DNA of 21,394 nt from PNAI01 sp964575715 (GTDB lineage: Bacteria > Pseudomonadota > Alphaproteobacteria > Rhizobiales > Xanthobacteraceae), in NCBI GenBank assembly GCA_964575715.1, contig CAZNSG010000263.1:1-21394 (forward strand), read 5' to 3'. Every line of letters begins with the position of its first letter. The first letter of the stretch is position 1. The notes beneath the pieces are model-generated. The model was not told the origin of the DNA, did no database searches, and saw nothing but the letters and a program-made list of their open reading frames with translations. Shown here piece by piece: positions 7,262-15,567 of the stretch. Made by a program: the position numbers and the translations under genes.

Positions 7262-8548
7262 TTATCGGCTCTTAAAGAAAAGCGACAAAATGCTCTTTCG
7301 TCGTTGGACAGAAAACGCACATGCCACAGTCACGTAAATTTCGACGGCAAGCACGGCGAGCGCCGCGCCGGGAAGAGCCAAGTAATTCGTCAAAACGAAT
7401 ACCCCGGTGACGCCGAACAAGGCGGCTGACGTTACGATCCACATTAATTGGCGGTCCATGTGCAATGGTATCATCGTTTGAACACTGAAGATATTCGTCA
7501 GCGCTTTGATTGGCGGCAATAAAGCAATTATTTGAAGCACTAAAATTGAATCCTGAAATGCACGCCCGCCTAAAAACCAAATGATAAGTGGAGCGAAAAT
7601 GAACAGGAAGATCGAGATGAGCGCCGATAACGCCACAACGCCGCGAAAGAAAATTCGTTTTGTCCACGCTTCTTCGTGAGTTTCTTCGCGGTCAGCCAAG
7701 CGATTGACAAAGGGATAGATAGCCCGCGTGAAAGGGCCAATGACACCACTCGTCACTGAACGTGCACGATCAGCAAGCGCAAAGGCCCCCGCTGCACCGG
7801 GGCCCATGATAAACGCCACGATAAGTACGGTCGTTGATGTATAAAGGCTGACTGATACTTTCGAAAAGAAGAGGTGCGACGCATGCCGAATCGTTGAAAC
7901 AAGTTCTCCAATGCCTGGCATCTGCCACCGAATGTGATACCGCGCGAGTCCAATGTAGGAAAAAATTAGGATTATGACAGCGGCCGCGCAATTTATGCTT
8001 GCATATAAGAATAGATCATCCGGCGTTCGAATTGCAAACACAATCAGTATCGCGGCAAGCGTCCGAAGAACGCATTGAATGAGAGCAAAGCCGCGGACCT
8101 GTTCCAAGCCAATAAATACCCATTGCGGAGTGGCCGCGGTCGCAAACATTTGTATTAGAACAATAAGGCCGACGAACTTGTGATCTGTGCCTTGTGGTAG
8201 AAGGGGAATCGCCACAAAAAAAATCGCTATTGCAACCGCTCCAAGTAGAAATTGAGCGGCTGCGATGTTGGATACGATCTTTGACATTTTGCGGGCGTCT
8301 ACGTGCGAACGCGCGATGGCCCGCAAGCCGGTGTCATCAAATCCGAAGCCGGTAATTACAGCTACGAATGCCCCATAGGCATAGAAGGTTGAGAGGATTC
8401 CAAATGTGTTCAGCCCAAATGCGCGGGTGACGATAGGCAGTGTCAGAAATGGAATTATGTAGCTTAGGGCTAATATTAACCCCAACCAGCTTGCATTTTT
8501 GAAGATTGTGGTGAGAGCCAAGATCGCGCTCTTTCGATCGGAAAACAT
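7262..8548 (-). CDS. Wzx-type polysaccharide flippase (MOP superfamily)
   Basis: A 428-residue, very hydrophobic protein with about 12 predicted membrane helices, the standard size for Wzx/RfbX transporters that flip undecaprenyl-linked repeat units to the periplasm. The N-terminus, ALTTIFKNASWLGLILALSY followed by PFLTLPIVTRAFGLNTFGIL, has the typical first-helix pattern of the polysaccharide_synt family (PF01943), and TGFGFDDTGLRAIARS resembles the loop seen in these proteins. The frame is open for another 91 codons upstream, but those residues overlap the preceding methyltransferase and are not hydrophobic. ATG 8548 lies 7 bases after that gene's stop with AAGAG upstream, so it is the likely start. 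Its coding sequence is more AT-rich than the rest, as often seen for wzx and wzy. Confidence 0.9.
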   Translation of the reverse strand: MFSDRKSAILALTTIFKNASWLGLILALSYIIPFLTLPIVTRAFGLNTFGILSTFYAYGAFVAVITGFGFDDTGLRAIARSHVDARKMSKIVSNIAAAQFLLGAVAIAIFFVAIPLLPQGTDHKFVGLIVLIQMFATAATPQWVFIGLEQVRGFALIQCVLRTLAAILIVFAIRTPDDLFLYASINCAAAVIILIFSYIGLARYHIRWQMPGIGELVSTIRHASHLFFSKVSVSLYTSTTVLIVAFIMGPGAAGAFALADRARSVTSGVIGPFTRAIYPFVNRLADREETHEEAWTKRIFFRGVVALSALISIFLFIFAPLIIWFLGGRAFQDSILVLQIIALLPPIKALTNIFSVQTMIPLHMDRQLMWIVTSAALFGVTGVFVLTNYLALPGAALAVLAVEIYVTVACAFSVQRRKSILSLFFKSR

Positions 8549-8555
8549 CGCGCTC

Positions 8556-9791
8556 TTAGGTTGACCGGGAGCAGGCAAATAAATGGCGACCGTACCGCAC
8601 TGGATACAGGCCATCGCGATCGTTGTCGGTTCCCAAGATTTCGATTTTCGAGAAGGAGGTATTTTCTCGCAGCCATTTTTGGATGTAATTGGCATCCCAA
8701 TTGGCAAGAGTACGCTTGTAACGGCTTTCGTGGCATTCCGCTGTGTCGAAAAACAGGACCGATCCGGTGATTTTATCGACCAGTCGGATGAATTCCAGCG
8801 CCGATATTTCTTCGCTCTCAATCAGGTAATTATGAAGAACACTTAGGCAGCAAACAACATCGTATTTTTGCTTTGGCGATCTCAGGAACCTGCCAAGATT
8901 TACAGCCGTGATCGCCGACGGATCGAGACCGTACGCGACGGGTCCGACAGTGGCGCGGGCCCCATTTTGCTCGACGCCCGACGTTTGAAAACCCCGCTTG
9001 GACATTTCCGATACGAACCAGCCGTAACTTGATCCGATATCGAGGAAGGATCCGGACGAGATACCCCGTTGCTTTAGCCAGTTCATAATCATTTCGAGCC
9101 GATCCGTGCATTGCCGCTCAACGGACCAGGTATCCAATTCGGGAGAACAAATTGGTTGAAGAAGCGTACATCTTCCTGACTGCACGACTGATTCCAGGAC
9201 CATCAGCTGCATCGGCGTCAATATGTCGTCTGTTGGCAGAATTGCACACGGATATTCATCGAGCCCGCGGACGGCAGCCACAGCCAGCCTGTGATGGCCA
9301 TCGATAACCTCGTAGCAATCGGAGTGCTTGATCCGCACTACTTGGATAGGCATTTCCGGCGGAGTTTGGTGCCTGTGATATACTGGAGAAAATACTCCGT
9401 CATACATATCCGCGAAGCTCTTTGCCCGCTGAAGAACTCCTTGGGCATCAGTATGGCCAAAGAAAGCGCCGAAAAATTCGATGCCTTTGAGGGCAAACTT
9501 GCAGTATGAGGTTGTGACAAATTGGTCTAGTTCAAATATGGCCTTGCCAATTTCACGATAAGTCCTGAGAAACTCCGCATGGGGAGAATCCGCTATGGGA
9601 GTTACGGTCAGGAGGCGATCACCGGTTACCCGAGTGAAAGTCATACCTGATACGCCATCACCGCCCATCAAGAGCTTTCGAATCTTTAATTTCCTGATGA
9701 ATAGATTGGGATTGATGCGAAATACGAGTCGCCGAAGGCTCGGATATCTGGCCCGGATAGATTTAAACGACATTGCTGGGCGAAAATTCAT
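8556..9791 (-). CDS. ParB/Srx-like domain fused to a SAM methyltransferase
   Basis: A 411-residue two-domain protein. The N-terminal half contains MPIQVVRIKHSDCYEVIDGHHRLAVAA with DGHHR at 164-168 and VRGLDEYPCAIL next. This is the signature loop of the ParB/sulfiredoxin-like fold, used in DNA-binding ParB but also in small-molecule kinases such as the free serine kinases SerK and SbnI. The C-terminal half is a Rossmann methyltransferase: motif I FLDIGSSYGWFVSEM (249-263), SGVEQN (271-276), and DVVCCLSVLHNYL (311-323). There is no helix-turn-helix, so a role in chromosome segregation is unlikely; modification of a metabolite or glycan precursor fits better. The ATG at 9791 lies 9 bases after the preceding gene and 7 bases separate its stop from the flippase start. 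The fusion is unusual, and the substrate is unknown. Confidence 0.8.
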   Translation of the reverse strand: MNFRPAMSFKSIRARYPSLRRLVFRINPNLFIRKLKIRKLLMGGDGVSGMTFTRVTGDRLLTVTPIADSPHAEFLRTYREIGKAIFELDQFVTTSYCKFALKGIEFFGAFFGHTDAQGVLQRAKSFADMYDGVFSPVYHRHQTPPEMPIQVVRIKHSDCYEVIDGHHRLAVAAVRGLDEYPCAILPTDDILTPMQLMVLESVVQSGRCTLLQPICSPELDTWSVERQCTDRLEMIMNWLKQRGISSGSFLDIGSSYGWFVSEMSKRGFQTSGVEQNGARATVGPVAYGLDPSAITAVNLGRFLRSPKQKYDVVCCLSVLHNYLIESEEISALEFIRLVDKITGSVLFFDTAECHESRYKRTLANWDANYIQKWLRENTSFSKIEILGTDNDRDGLYPVRYGRHLFACSRST

Positions 9792-9800
9792 TTGAGTTTC

Positions 9801-12800
9801 TCAAGTTCGGACGAAAGGCCTGAAGACCTTTGGGTGCAGGAGCGCCTGCAGCAGTAAACCCCATCGATTTTTATCGGCAGCTTCCAGCAAGTCCAGAAAC
9901 AGCTCGTCTTGTGGGCAACGGTCGAGTTCGAGCGGAGGGCAGCTACTGCAGACGCTTCCGTCAGGATGGACCAGCAAGCGTACAATTTCGAGCAACCCAC
10001 GTTGGGCTGGGCTGGTTGCAATCTGTCCTCCGACCGCCTTGACCAAATCGGGGCGGCCGATCTTGCCGGGCGCGAAGCTCCGGTTTGCGACACGAAACAT
10101 TGCAAGATCCGGCTCGCCATCCCCGATGGCGATCGTTTCCACGTCGGGGTTCCCGACAAAATCCAAAATTGCATTCAACCCACGTCCTTTGTCGACGTCG
10201 TTTGCCACGATCGTCGTGTCAATCGTGGTTTGGCGCGTGCTGAGGAAGTTCAGATTCAATCGAGATACCAAGTCTGGGACCATCTGGCTGGGAAGTGGCA
10301 CCATGCCATTGCGCTCGAACGTATGGGCACGAATCGAGAATTCATAGCCCTTGTTTATGAAAATGCCCGGCAATTGCCGCAGCGCTGTGCGCAACTCCTC
10401 AAGCTGCTCCATCGCCTCGGCACTCACCAAATTTTTTCCACGGTTAGCTATGGCGTCATAGATATAACTCCCGTATTCAGCGACGCCGCCAACGAAACCG
10501 TAAGCGCTGCAATACTCCTTAACCTCGCGTGTTGAGCGCGCGGTATTCGCGATGATGGCATATTTGTGAGCATGGAGTAGTCTCAGGGCACGGATACCAG
10601 CCGCAGTCGTTGTAGGAAATCCAAAGATGCGACTGTCCAAAACACCATCAATATCCAGCACCACCAGGTGCGAATGCCATTGCGGGGAATGCGGCCGATG
10701 ACATAGGTCGCCACAGAAACGCGCGCACTCTCGCGTCAAAAAATTCCACGCACGAATGTATTGCTCATTGTGAATCGCGGCATGGTTGCTTAGTTGCGGT
10801 TGCTTTCCAAGAGCGTCGAGAGATGAAGTCAACGACCAGATACCGGCGAGCAACTTGTTAAATAAAAGACGATCCTTCACGCCAGTATCGCCGGAATTAA
10901 GCTCATATCGGCGAATGAGGTCCTGCGCTTCGATCGATGACAAGCCAAATTGGAGGATGGTATCGGCCAAGTCGTACGCAGGGTCACTTGCATTTACCTC
11001 TTGTTTGCCAAAACCGTGATCCTCGAAATCCGTTTTAAGCGGTCCGGAAGAGCCGACGATCCATTCAGATAACAACATTTTGCCATCGATCATGGCAGGA
11101 AATGGAGTGGTCAGGCGGGACATTTTCTCGCGAACTCGACTCTCCATGAGTTTGGCAGTCACTGGATTGCCATGAGCCTTAGACAGGGTCTTCCCAAGAA
11201 TACGATATCCTTCGTGCTGGGAATCGACACCGAGACTTGGCGTCGGGTCGGACCCAAGCGCAAGGGAGGTGGCGCGTGCCGCCACGTAGTCAGCCGCCCT
11301 TTCAATCCAATGCGAGCGATCCAGCGTGTGCGCATTGGCAGCCGGGGTTTGCGGCAGCCATTCCGTATAAAGTATGCCGTCGCGCAAGCCGAGCAGGGGC
11401 GGCACGAGGCCGGAGAGCCGGAATCCGGCCAGGAAGGCAGAATAGCCGAACAAGCCACAGCCGACAGCCTTGGCTAGGACGTAGCGCGTTTCGATCTGCG
11501 CATCTTGCGTCTCGAGACGAACCGCATAAACGCGCTTGAGCCGACTGCGATCGTTGAACGGGGCGTCGAGAAGGTGCGCGTTGAAATCATTTGCCGTCGA
11601 ATTCGCAAAAACGGTCACGTTGGAGTACTGGCGCTGCAAAAAATACTCCCGCAGCCGGCCCTCAACGATCTCGGGAGCGAGAAGTCGACGCTTGTGCCAT
11701 TCCTCCGGCTCGAGACAGAGGACAAATTCATCGACAAATCCCGTTGCTTCGACTTGCGCCCGCCAATTCTGAAACATGGATTTGACGGGAAACATGACAA
11801 CCCGCTGGTCGGATCGAAAGCCGGCGTTGCGAATTTGTTCGATCGCCAGGCTGATCGTGACGCCGCTCCCCGGGGCCTCGTCAACGACCACCGCCAGATA
11901 TCGGGCGCGCGCGCAACGTGTCAGCTCGGCGTGCTCCCCTGGCGCCAATCCTCTTTTCGGACGAACGGTCACCATGTCTACGACTTGATAACCTTTGGAT
12001 TGAAGAAACACGCGCAATAATGGCGCAAAATACGCACCCGCCGTGCGTAGACCGATAACAAGGATCGGTTGTTGGCGATCGGGAAATTGCGATACGAATT
12101 TTTGCCCCAACGACAAAATGTCAAAGGGAGTCAGTTCCTGCTTGCGGAAACACGACGGAATACGAATGTGCTCGGCCCGTAAATCAGCAGGCAAAGGTCG
12201 TCGCAGCAATGGCGGCAGCTGACGAACCAAATGCGCAAGGGCATCCGATGGTGGCAGGTCCCTGCCTACAAAGTGTTGAAGAAAAGCGTCGAAATCGACC
12301 TGCCATTGTTGCTTCCATAGCTTGGCTTGCGCAACGCCGGACCGCCGCAGAACAGCGGTCGACTTCTGTGCGAGCGTGAGGGCTTTTTGCACCAAATTGG
12401 CGAATGGCAATCTCGACGCTTTCTTTGGCACGCGATATGCCGGCCCATGCACGTAGTCATCGATGGAATTGAGCACCGCGCAGGAAAGCAGAAAAATATT
12501 CGTCATCACCTCCCCGACTTGCCAGGCTTCGCGCACCCTACCGAGCTTGGCAATTTCGCCGTCGAGGTGCCCGACGGTCTCTCCGATCGTCGGAAACGGG
12601 TTTAAGGTCCAGGAATAATTCTGATAGAAATTCAATTCCGCGCCGAGCTGGAAAACCGCCAGGGCTTTCGGCTGCAGGAAGTCGAGCAAGTTCGGATGGG
12701 TGGCCGGCGATCCGGGAGTTGCGTCATCGCGCAGGTCACCGTTTCTCTGCGAAAGACTTGCCGTTAATTCGCGGTCAGCCGTCGCGGGTTTGAATTCAGA

Positions 12801-12806
12801 TTTCAT
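9801..12806 (-). CDS. Large protein with phosphoribosyltransferase-like, possible kinase-like and HAD phosphatase domains
   Basis: A 1001-residue cytosolic protein that I do not recognise as a named family. Residues about 225-365 look like a type I phosphoribosyltransferase: ILVIGLRTAGAYFAPLL (248-264), then the PRPP-loop-like VVVDEAPGSGVT at 306-317. Residues about 420-640 could be a degenerate kinase-like fold (LYTEWLP, then KTDFEDHGFG and DPAYDLADTILQF), but the usual HxDxxxxN loop is absent, so this part is weak. Residues about 713-945 are a Cof/sucrose-phosphatase-like HAD domain with all four motifs: DIDGVLD (718-724), NTARS (754-758), DKGRG (872-876) and GDGEPD (895-900). The tail carries CSSC and a third Cys (953, 956, 964), possibly metal-binding. 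The first 200 residues are of unknown type. It may synthesise and dephosphorylate a ribosyl metabolite used on the glycan. Confidence 0.75.
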   Translation of the reverse strand: MKSEFKPATADRELTASLSQRNGDLRDDATPGSPATHPNLLDFLQPKALAVFQLGAELNFYQNYSWTLNPFPTIGETVGHLDGEIAKLGRVREAWQVGEVMTNIFLLSCAVLNSIDDYVHGPAYRVPKKASRLPFANLVQKALTLAQKSTAVLRRSGVAQAKLWKQQWQVDFDAFLQHFVGRDLPPSDALAHLVRQLPPLLRRPLPADLRAEHIRIPSCFRKQELTPFDILSLGQKFVSQFPDRQQPILVIGLRTAGAYFAPLLRVFLQSKGYQVVDMVTVRPKRGLAPGEHAELTRCARARYLAVVVDEAPGSGVTISLAIEQIRNAGFRSDQRVVMFPVKSMFQNWRAQVEATGFVDEFVLCLEPEEWHKRRLLAPEIVEGRLREYFLQRQYSNVTVFANSTANDFNAHLLDAPFNDRSRLKRVYAVRLETQDAQIETRYVLAKAVGCGLFGYSAFLAGFRLSGLVPPLLGLRDGILYTEWLPQTPAANAHTLDRSHWIERAADYVAARATSLALGSDPTPSLGVDSQHEGYRILGKTLSKAHGNPVTAKLMESRVREKMSRLTTPFPAMIDGKMLLSEWIVGSSGPLKTDFEDHGFGKQEVNASDPAYDLADTILQFGLSSIEAQDLIRRYELNSGDTGVKDRLLFNKLLAGIWSLTSSLDALGKQPQLSNHAAIHNEQYIRAWNFLTRECARFCGDLCHRPHSPQWHSHLVVLDIDGVLDSRIFGFPTTTAAGIRALRLLHAHKYAIIANTARSTREVKEYCSAYGFVGGVAEYGSYIYDAIANRGKNLVSAEAMEQLEELRTALRQLPGIFINKGYEFSIRAHTFERNGMVPLPSQMVPDLVSRLNLNFLSTRQTTIDTTIVANDVDKGRGLNAILDFVGNPDVETIAIGDGEPDLAMFRVANRSFAPGKIGRPDLVKAVGGQIATSPAQRGLLEIVRLLVHPDGSVCSSCPPLELDRCPQDELFLDLLEAADKNRWGLLLQALLHPKVFRPFVRT

Positions 12807-12920
12807 ATGTCTCTCGCAACATGCTCCGCCAATAAAGTGTTAATCATAGTCTTCATACTTTTGGAAGGCGGCGCGACTACCAACAGCCGTAAAGGTTAAT
12901 CTCGATCGCCTCAAAACCAA

Positions 12921-13940
12921 TCAGCTCGGCAAAAATCTGCGCGCGGTGGCGAGAGTAAGTCCGCTGATTTCCGCGTCCAAGTGCGCCAGAGTCCAGTGCG
13001 GGTGGACGCTGACCCGAGGTAGCGCGTACAATTCGCTGCGATCTTGCGCAAACACCGGTTGATTTGACGTGGTGACCGCAGTCTTGAATCCGGCTTCGCG
13101 CGCGAGCTTTTGCTCGCGCGGTCCGCACGCAAGCGGGCTGCCGAAAGGATATGCGAGATGGGCTACATCGCGGTCCAGGCGAGCCTGCAAGTAGGCACGA
13201 TTATCGACCAGTTCACGCGATGCGTCTGCTTCCTCTAGGGTCGCAAGCGCGGGGTGCGTGACGGTGTGGGCGCCTATCGTCGCAAGCGGGTCATCCGCCA
13301 AGGATCGAAGCTCGTTCTCGTCGATGAAATATCGGTCGCATAGGGCTGGGAGCGATATTCCATACTGCGCAAAGGCGTGGCGGAATTCCGGGATCCGCTT
13401 GAAGTTCTTGAGCGCCCAGAGGGTCGCTTCGGACAAGCACCTGCGCTTACTGGGCAGATCGGGACACGAGAACGACTGGCCGATGGCGGTAATTTCCACC
13501 TTTTCGTTGTTGCGAAATATTTCCCGCAAGCCCAACCACCAGGCAAATAACTCTCGCGTGATCGCGCCGGTTGGGATGTACATTGTAAACGGAATCTGCT
13601 CGCGGCGAAGGATTGGTAGCGCTCGGACAATGTTGTCGCGATAGCCATCGTCGAATGTTATGACTGCAAACTGCCGTGTCTGCGCATCGCTGCACAGCCG
13701 GCCGAGCGCGTCTTCCAAGGTTACGATGTCCCATCCCGCTGTCCTCAACCAGCCGATGCACCGTTCCAGAAGCGGGGTTGGGCAACCGGTCCACAATTCG
13801 CTGTCGAGGTCGTCATGGATCTCGTGGAACGTCAGGATAACACCCTTGGCTCCCAGACCGGCTGCAATCAAATGTGTGATACGCGATGCGTGAAGTCCGT
13901 GAAAGACAGCTGACTTCAGCGAACTTTTTATGCTGCTCAT
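12921..13940 (-). CDS. NodB-type polysaccharide deacetylase
   Basis: A 339-residue carbohydrate esterase family 4 protein. The NodB homology domain is clear: ILTFHEIHDD (about 35-44), the metal and catalytic motif TFDDGYRDN at 95-103 (Asp 97 and 98), HTVTHP at 225-230 with its metal-binding His residues, and HLAYPFG (261-267). An insert between the first and second motifs, about 120 residues long, is usual in polysaccharide-locus members. It likely removes an N- or O-acetyl group from a sugar of the glycan or its lipid-linked precursor. There is no obvious signal peptide, only a mildly hydrophobic start, so the side of the membrane is unclear. I choose ATG 13940 (GGA about 10 bases upstream); an in-frame GTG at 13946 is the alternative. 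It is first in the minus-strand unit, 114 bases before the next gene. Confidence 0.9.
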   Translation of the reverse strand: MSSIKSSLKSAVFHGLHASRITHLIAAGLGAKGVILTFHEIHDDLDSELWTGCPTPLLERCIGWLRTAGWDIVTLEDALGRLCSDAQTRQFAVITFDDGYRDNIVRALPILRREQIPFTMYIPTGAITRELFAWWLGLREIFRNNEKVEITAIGQSFSCPDLPSKRRCLSEATLWALKNFKRIPEFRHAFAQYGISLPALCDRYFIDENELRSLADDPLATIGAHTVTHPALATLEEADASRELVDNRAYLQARLDRDVAHLAYPFGSPLACGPREQKLAREAGFKTAVTTSNQPVFAQDRSELYALPRVSVHPHWTLAHLDAEISGLTLATARRFLPS

Positions 13941-14100
13941 CGACACGTGTTCCGATTCTGCGCGAAAACTACCATGACATTCATAGCATATTATGTTGGA
14001 TTATCGCCCTCAACATTGCGATTCAATGAATATCATTTAGAGATACGGCGATGCCGTCCGTTGAGCAATGCGTATGACACAATGATGGGAGCACGGTTGA

Positions 14101-14123
14101 GCGCGGCAAGGGTTTTGCCGCGC
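14101..14123. repeat. Perfect 9-bp hairpin
   Basis: GCGCGGCAA, loop GGGTT, TTGCCGCGC. It is not followed by a T-run, so an intrinsic terminator is unlikely. It could be an operator or a structured leader. Confidence 0.4.
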
Positions 14124-14274
14124 GCGTGCGCAGGTGGAAAGAATTTTGCGTGTCAGTGAATTGTAGAACAATCTTTGGCAATTCCCCCGCAACATTCTTT
14201 CAATGGATAAGCGGCGTTGAATTATTGTGCCAGTTCGGACAAGGCGATATTGTACTTTAGATTCGTTAACACTA

Positions 14275-14302
14275 ATGCCGGATTCAGCAGCAATCCGGGC
14301 AT
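14275..14302. promoter_or_regulatory. Inverted repeat upstream of galE
   Basis: ATGCCGGATT and AATCCGGGCAT pair with one bulged base across a 7-base loop, 75 bases upstream of the galE start. The placement suits an operator or an mRNA leader hairpin. Confidence 0.3.
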
Positions 14303-14376
14303 GTCAATGGCATTAAATGCGACCTCCGGCGAACGGTGGTTCATTCGCTGATCAATTCATTCACTGGCCAGTTCAA

Positions 14377-15372
14377 ATGACAATTTTAGTGACGGGCGGA
14401 GCCGGTTATATCGGCAGCCATATGGTGCACGAACTCGTCGACTGCGGCGAGCGTGTCGTCGTGCTTGACAACCTCTCGGTCGGATCGCGCGAGGCGATTC
14501 CTCCTGGAGTCCCTCTGATCGTGGGCGATATAGGCGATCGTCATCTTATCGGCGAAATAATCGCTGACTACAGCGTCGAGGCCATTTTGCATTTTGCAGG
14601 CTCGACAATAGTTCCGGAATCGATTGCTCATCCACTCGATTATTATCGCAACAACACCGCCAATTCGCGTACGCTGATCGAGGCGGCGGTCCTGAGCGGC
14701 GTCCGCTACTTCATTTTTTCCTCAACCGCGGCGGTCTATGGCAATCCGGAAACCATACCGGTAACCGAGGACATGCCGACCCAGCCATTATCGCCATATG
14801 GCCGTTCGAAACTGATGACGGAATGGATTCTGAAAGATATCGCAGCCGTGCGGCCCCTCGGCTACGTTATTTTGCGCTATTTCAACGTGGCCGGCGCCGA
14901 CCCGAAGCTGCGGACCGGCCAATCGACCCCCAATGCCACCCATCTCATTAAAGTGGCGGCGCAAACGGCGATGGGTTTGCGTCCAAAGATCGAGATATTC
15001 GGCACCGACTATCCCACACCGGATGGCACCTGCGTTCGCGACTACATCCATGTCAGCGATCTCGTCCGCGCGCATTGGCTGGCCCTGCAGTATCTACGCG
15101 AAGGTGGCACCGGCACTACACTCAATTGTGGGTATGGTCGTGGATTCTCAGTGCGCGAAGTGATCGAGACGGCCAAGCGCGTGTCATGTAACAATTTTCG
15201 CGTGGAGCTCGCGCCCCGTCGCGCTGGCGATCCTGCCCAAATCATTGCTTCCTCGGCGCGATTGCGAGAGTTGCTGGGGTGGCAGCCGCGCTTCGACGAC
15301 CTTGACCTCCTTGTGGCTCATGCACTTGAGTGGGAGAAGAAATTAACTAACCGCGCTTATTTGCGGCAATGA
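14377..15372 (+). CDS. galE: UDP-glucose 4-epimerase
   Basis: A 331-residue short-chain dehydrogenase/reductase of the GalE/ExoB type that interconverts UDP-glucose and UDP-galactose (or the N-acetyl forms) using bound NAD. The N-terminal glycine motif is MTILVTGGAGYIGSH. The catalytic residues are in FSSTAAVYG (Ser 115, Ser 116, Thr 117) and YGRSK (Tyr 141, Lys 145). Family blocks LRYFNVAGA, GTDYPTPDGTCVRDYIHVSDL and LNCGYGRGFSV are all present. The length is normal. The frame is open 20 codons earlier, but the family start is the ATG at 14377, directly before the beta strand of the Rossmann fold. It supplies a galactose-type donor for the glycosyltransferases of the locus. A family 2 glycosyltransferase follows 195 bases later on the same strand. 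Confidence 0.95.
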   Translation: MTILVTGGAGYIGSHMVHELVDCGERVVVLDNLSVGSREAIPPGVPLIVGDIGDRHLIGEIIADYSVEAILHFAGSTIVPESIAHPLDYYRNNTANSRTLIEAAVLSGVRYFIFSSTAAVYGNPETIPVTEDMPTQPLSPYGRSKLMTEWILKDIAAVRPLGYVILRYFNVAGADPKLRTGQSTPNATHLIKVAAQTAMGLRPKIEIFGTDYPTPDGTCVRDYIHVSDLVRAHWLALQYLREGGTGTTLNCGYGRGFSVREVIETAKRVSCNNFRVELAPRRAGDPAQIIASSARLRELLGWQPRFDDLDLLVAHALEWEKKLTNRAYLRQ

Positions 15373-15567
15373 TCGGTTGAGCAGCTAGCGTTGCGGAGCG
15401 CACATCCCGTCATTGCTTTCTTTTCACCGCCACGTGCATGATACCTTTGGAACGTGCGGGAATTTGCTATGAAAATTTCACCGACTTGCCCGACGATTGG
15501 CGGCAATTGCCCGCGCGCCTACGGTGGTGACCCTCGGCGCGAAAAATCCATGGACGTGAATTGAGTC

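Larger units (their letters stand above)
13941..14376. promoter_or_regulatory. Divergent promoter region between deacetylase unit and galE
   Basis: This 436-base, AT-rich gap must carry the outward promoters of the minus-strand deacetylase unit and of galE on the plus strand. No gene is visible. Two hairpins stand out: a perfect 9-bp stem at 14101-14123 and a near-perfect one at 14275-14302. I cannot assign promoter boxes reliably. Confidence 0.45.

Noticed and set aside
14101..14123. Intrinsic terminator
   Set aside because: The hairpin is good but no T-run follows on either strand, and it lies in a divergent promoter region where no transcript is expected to end.
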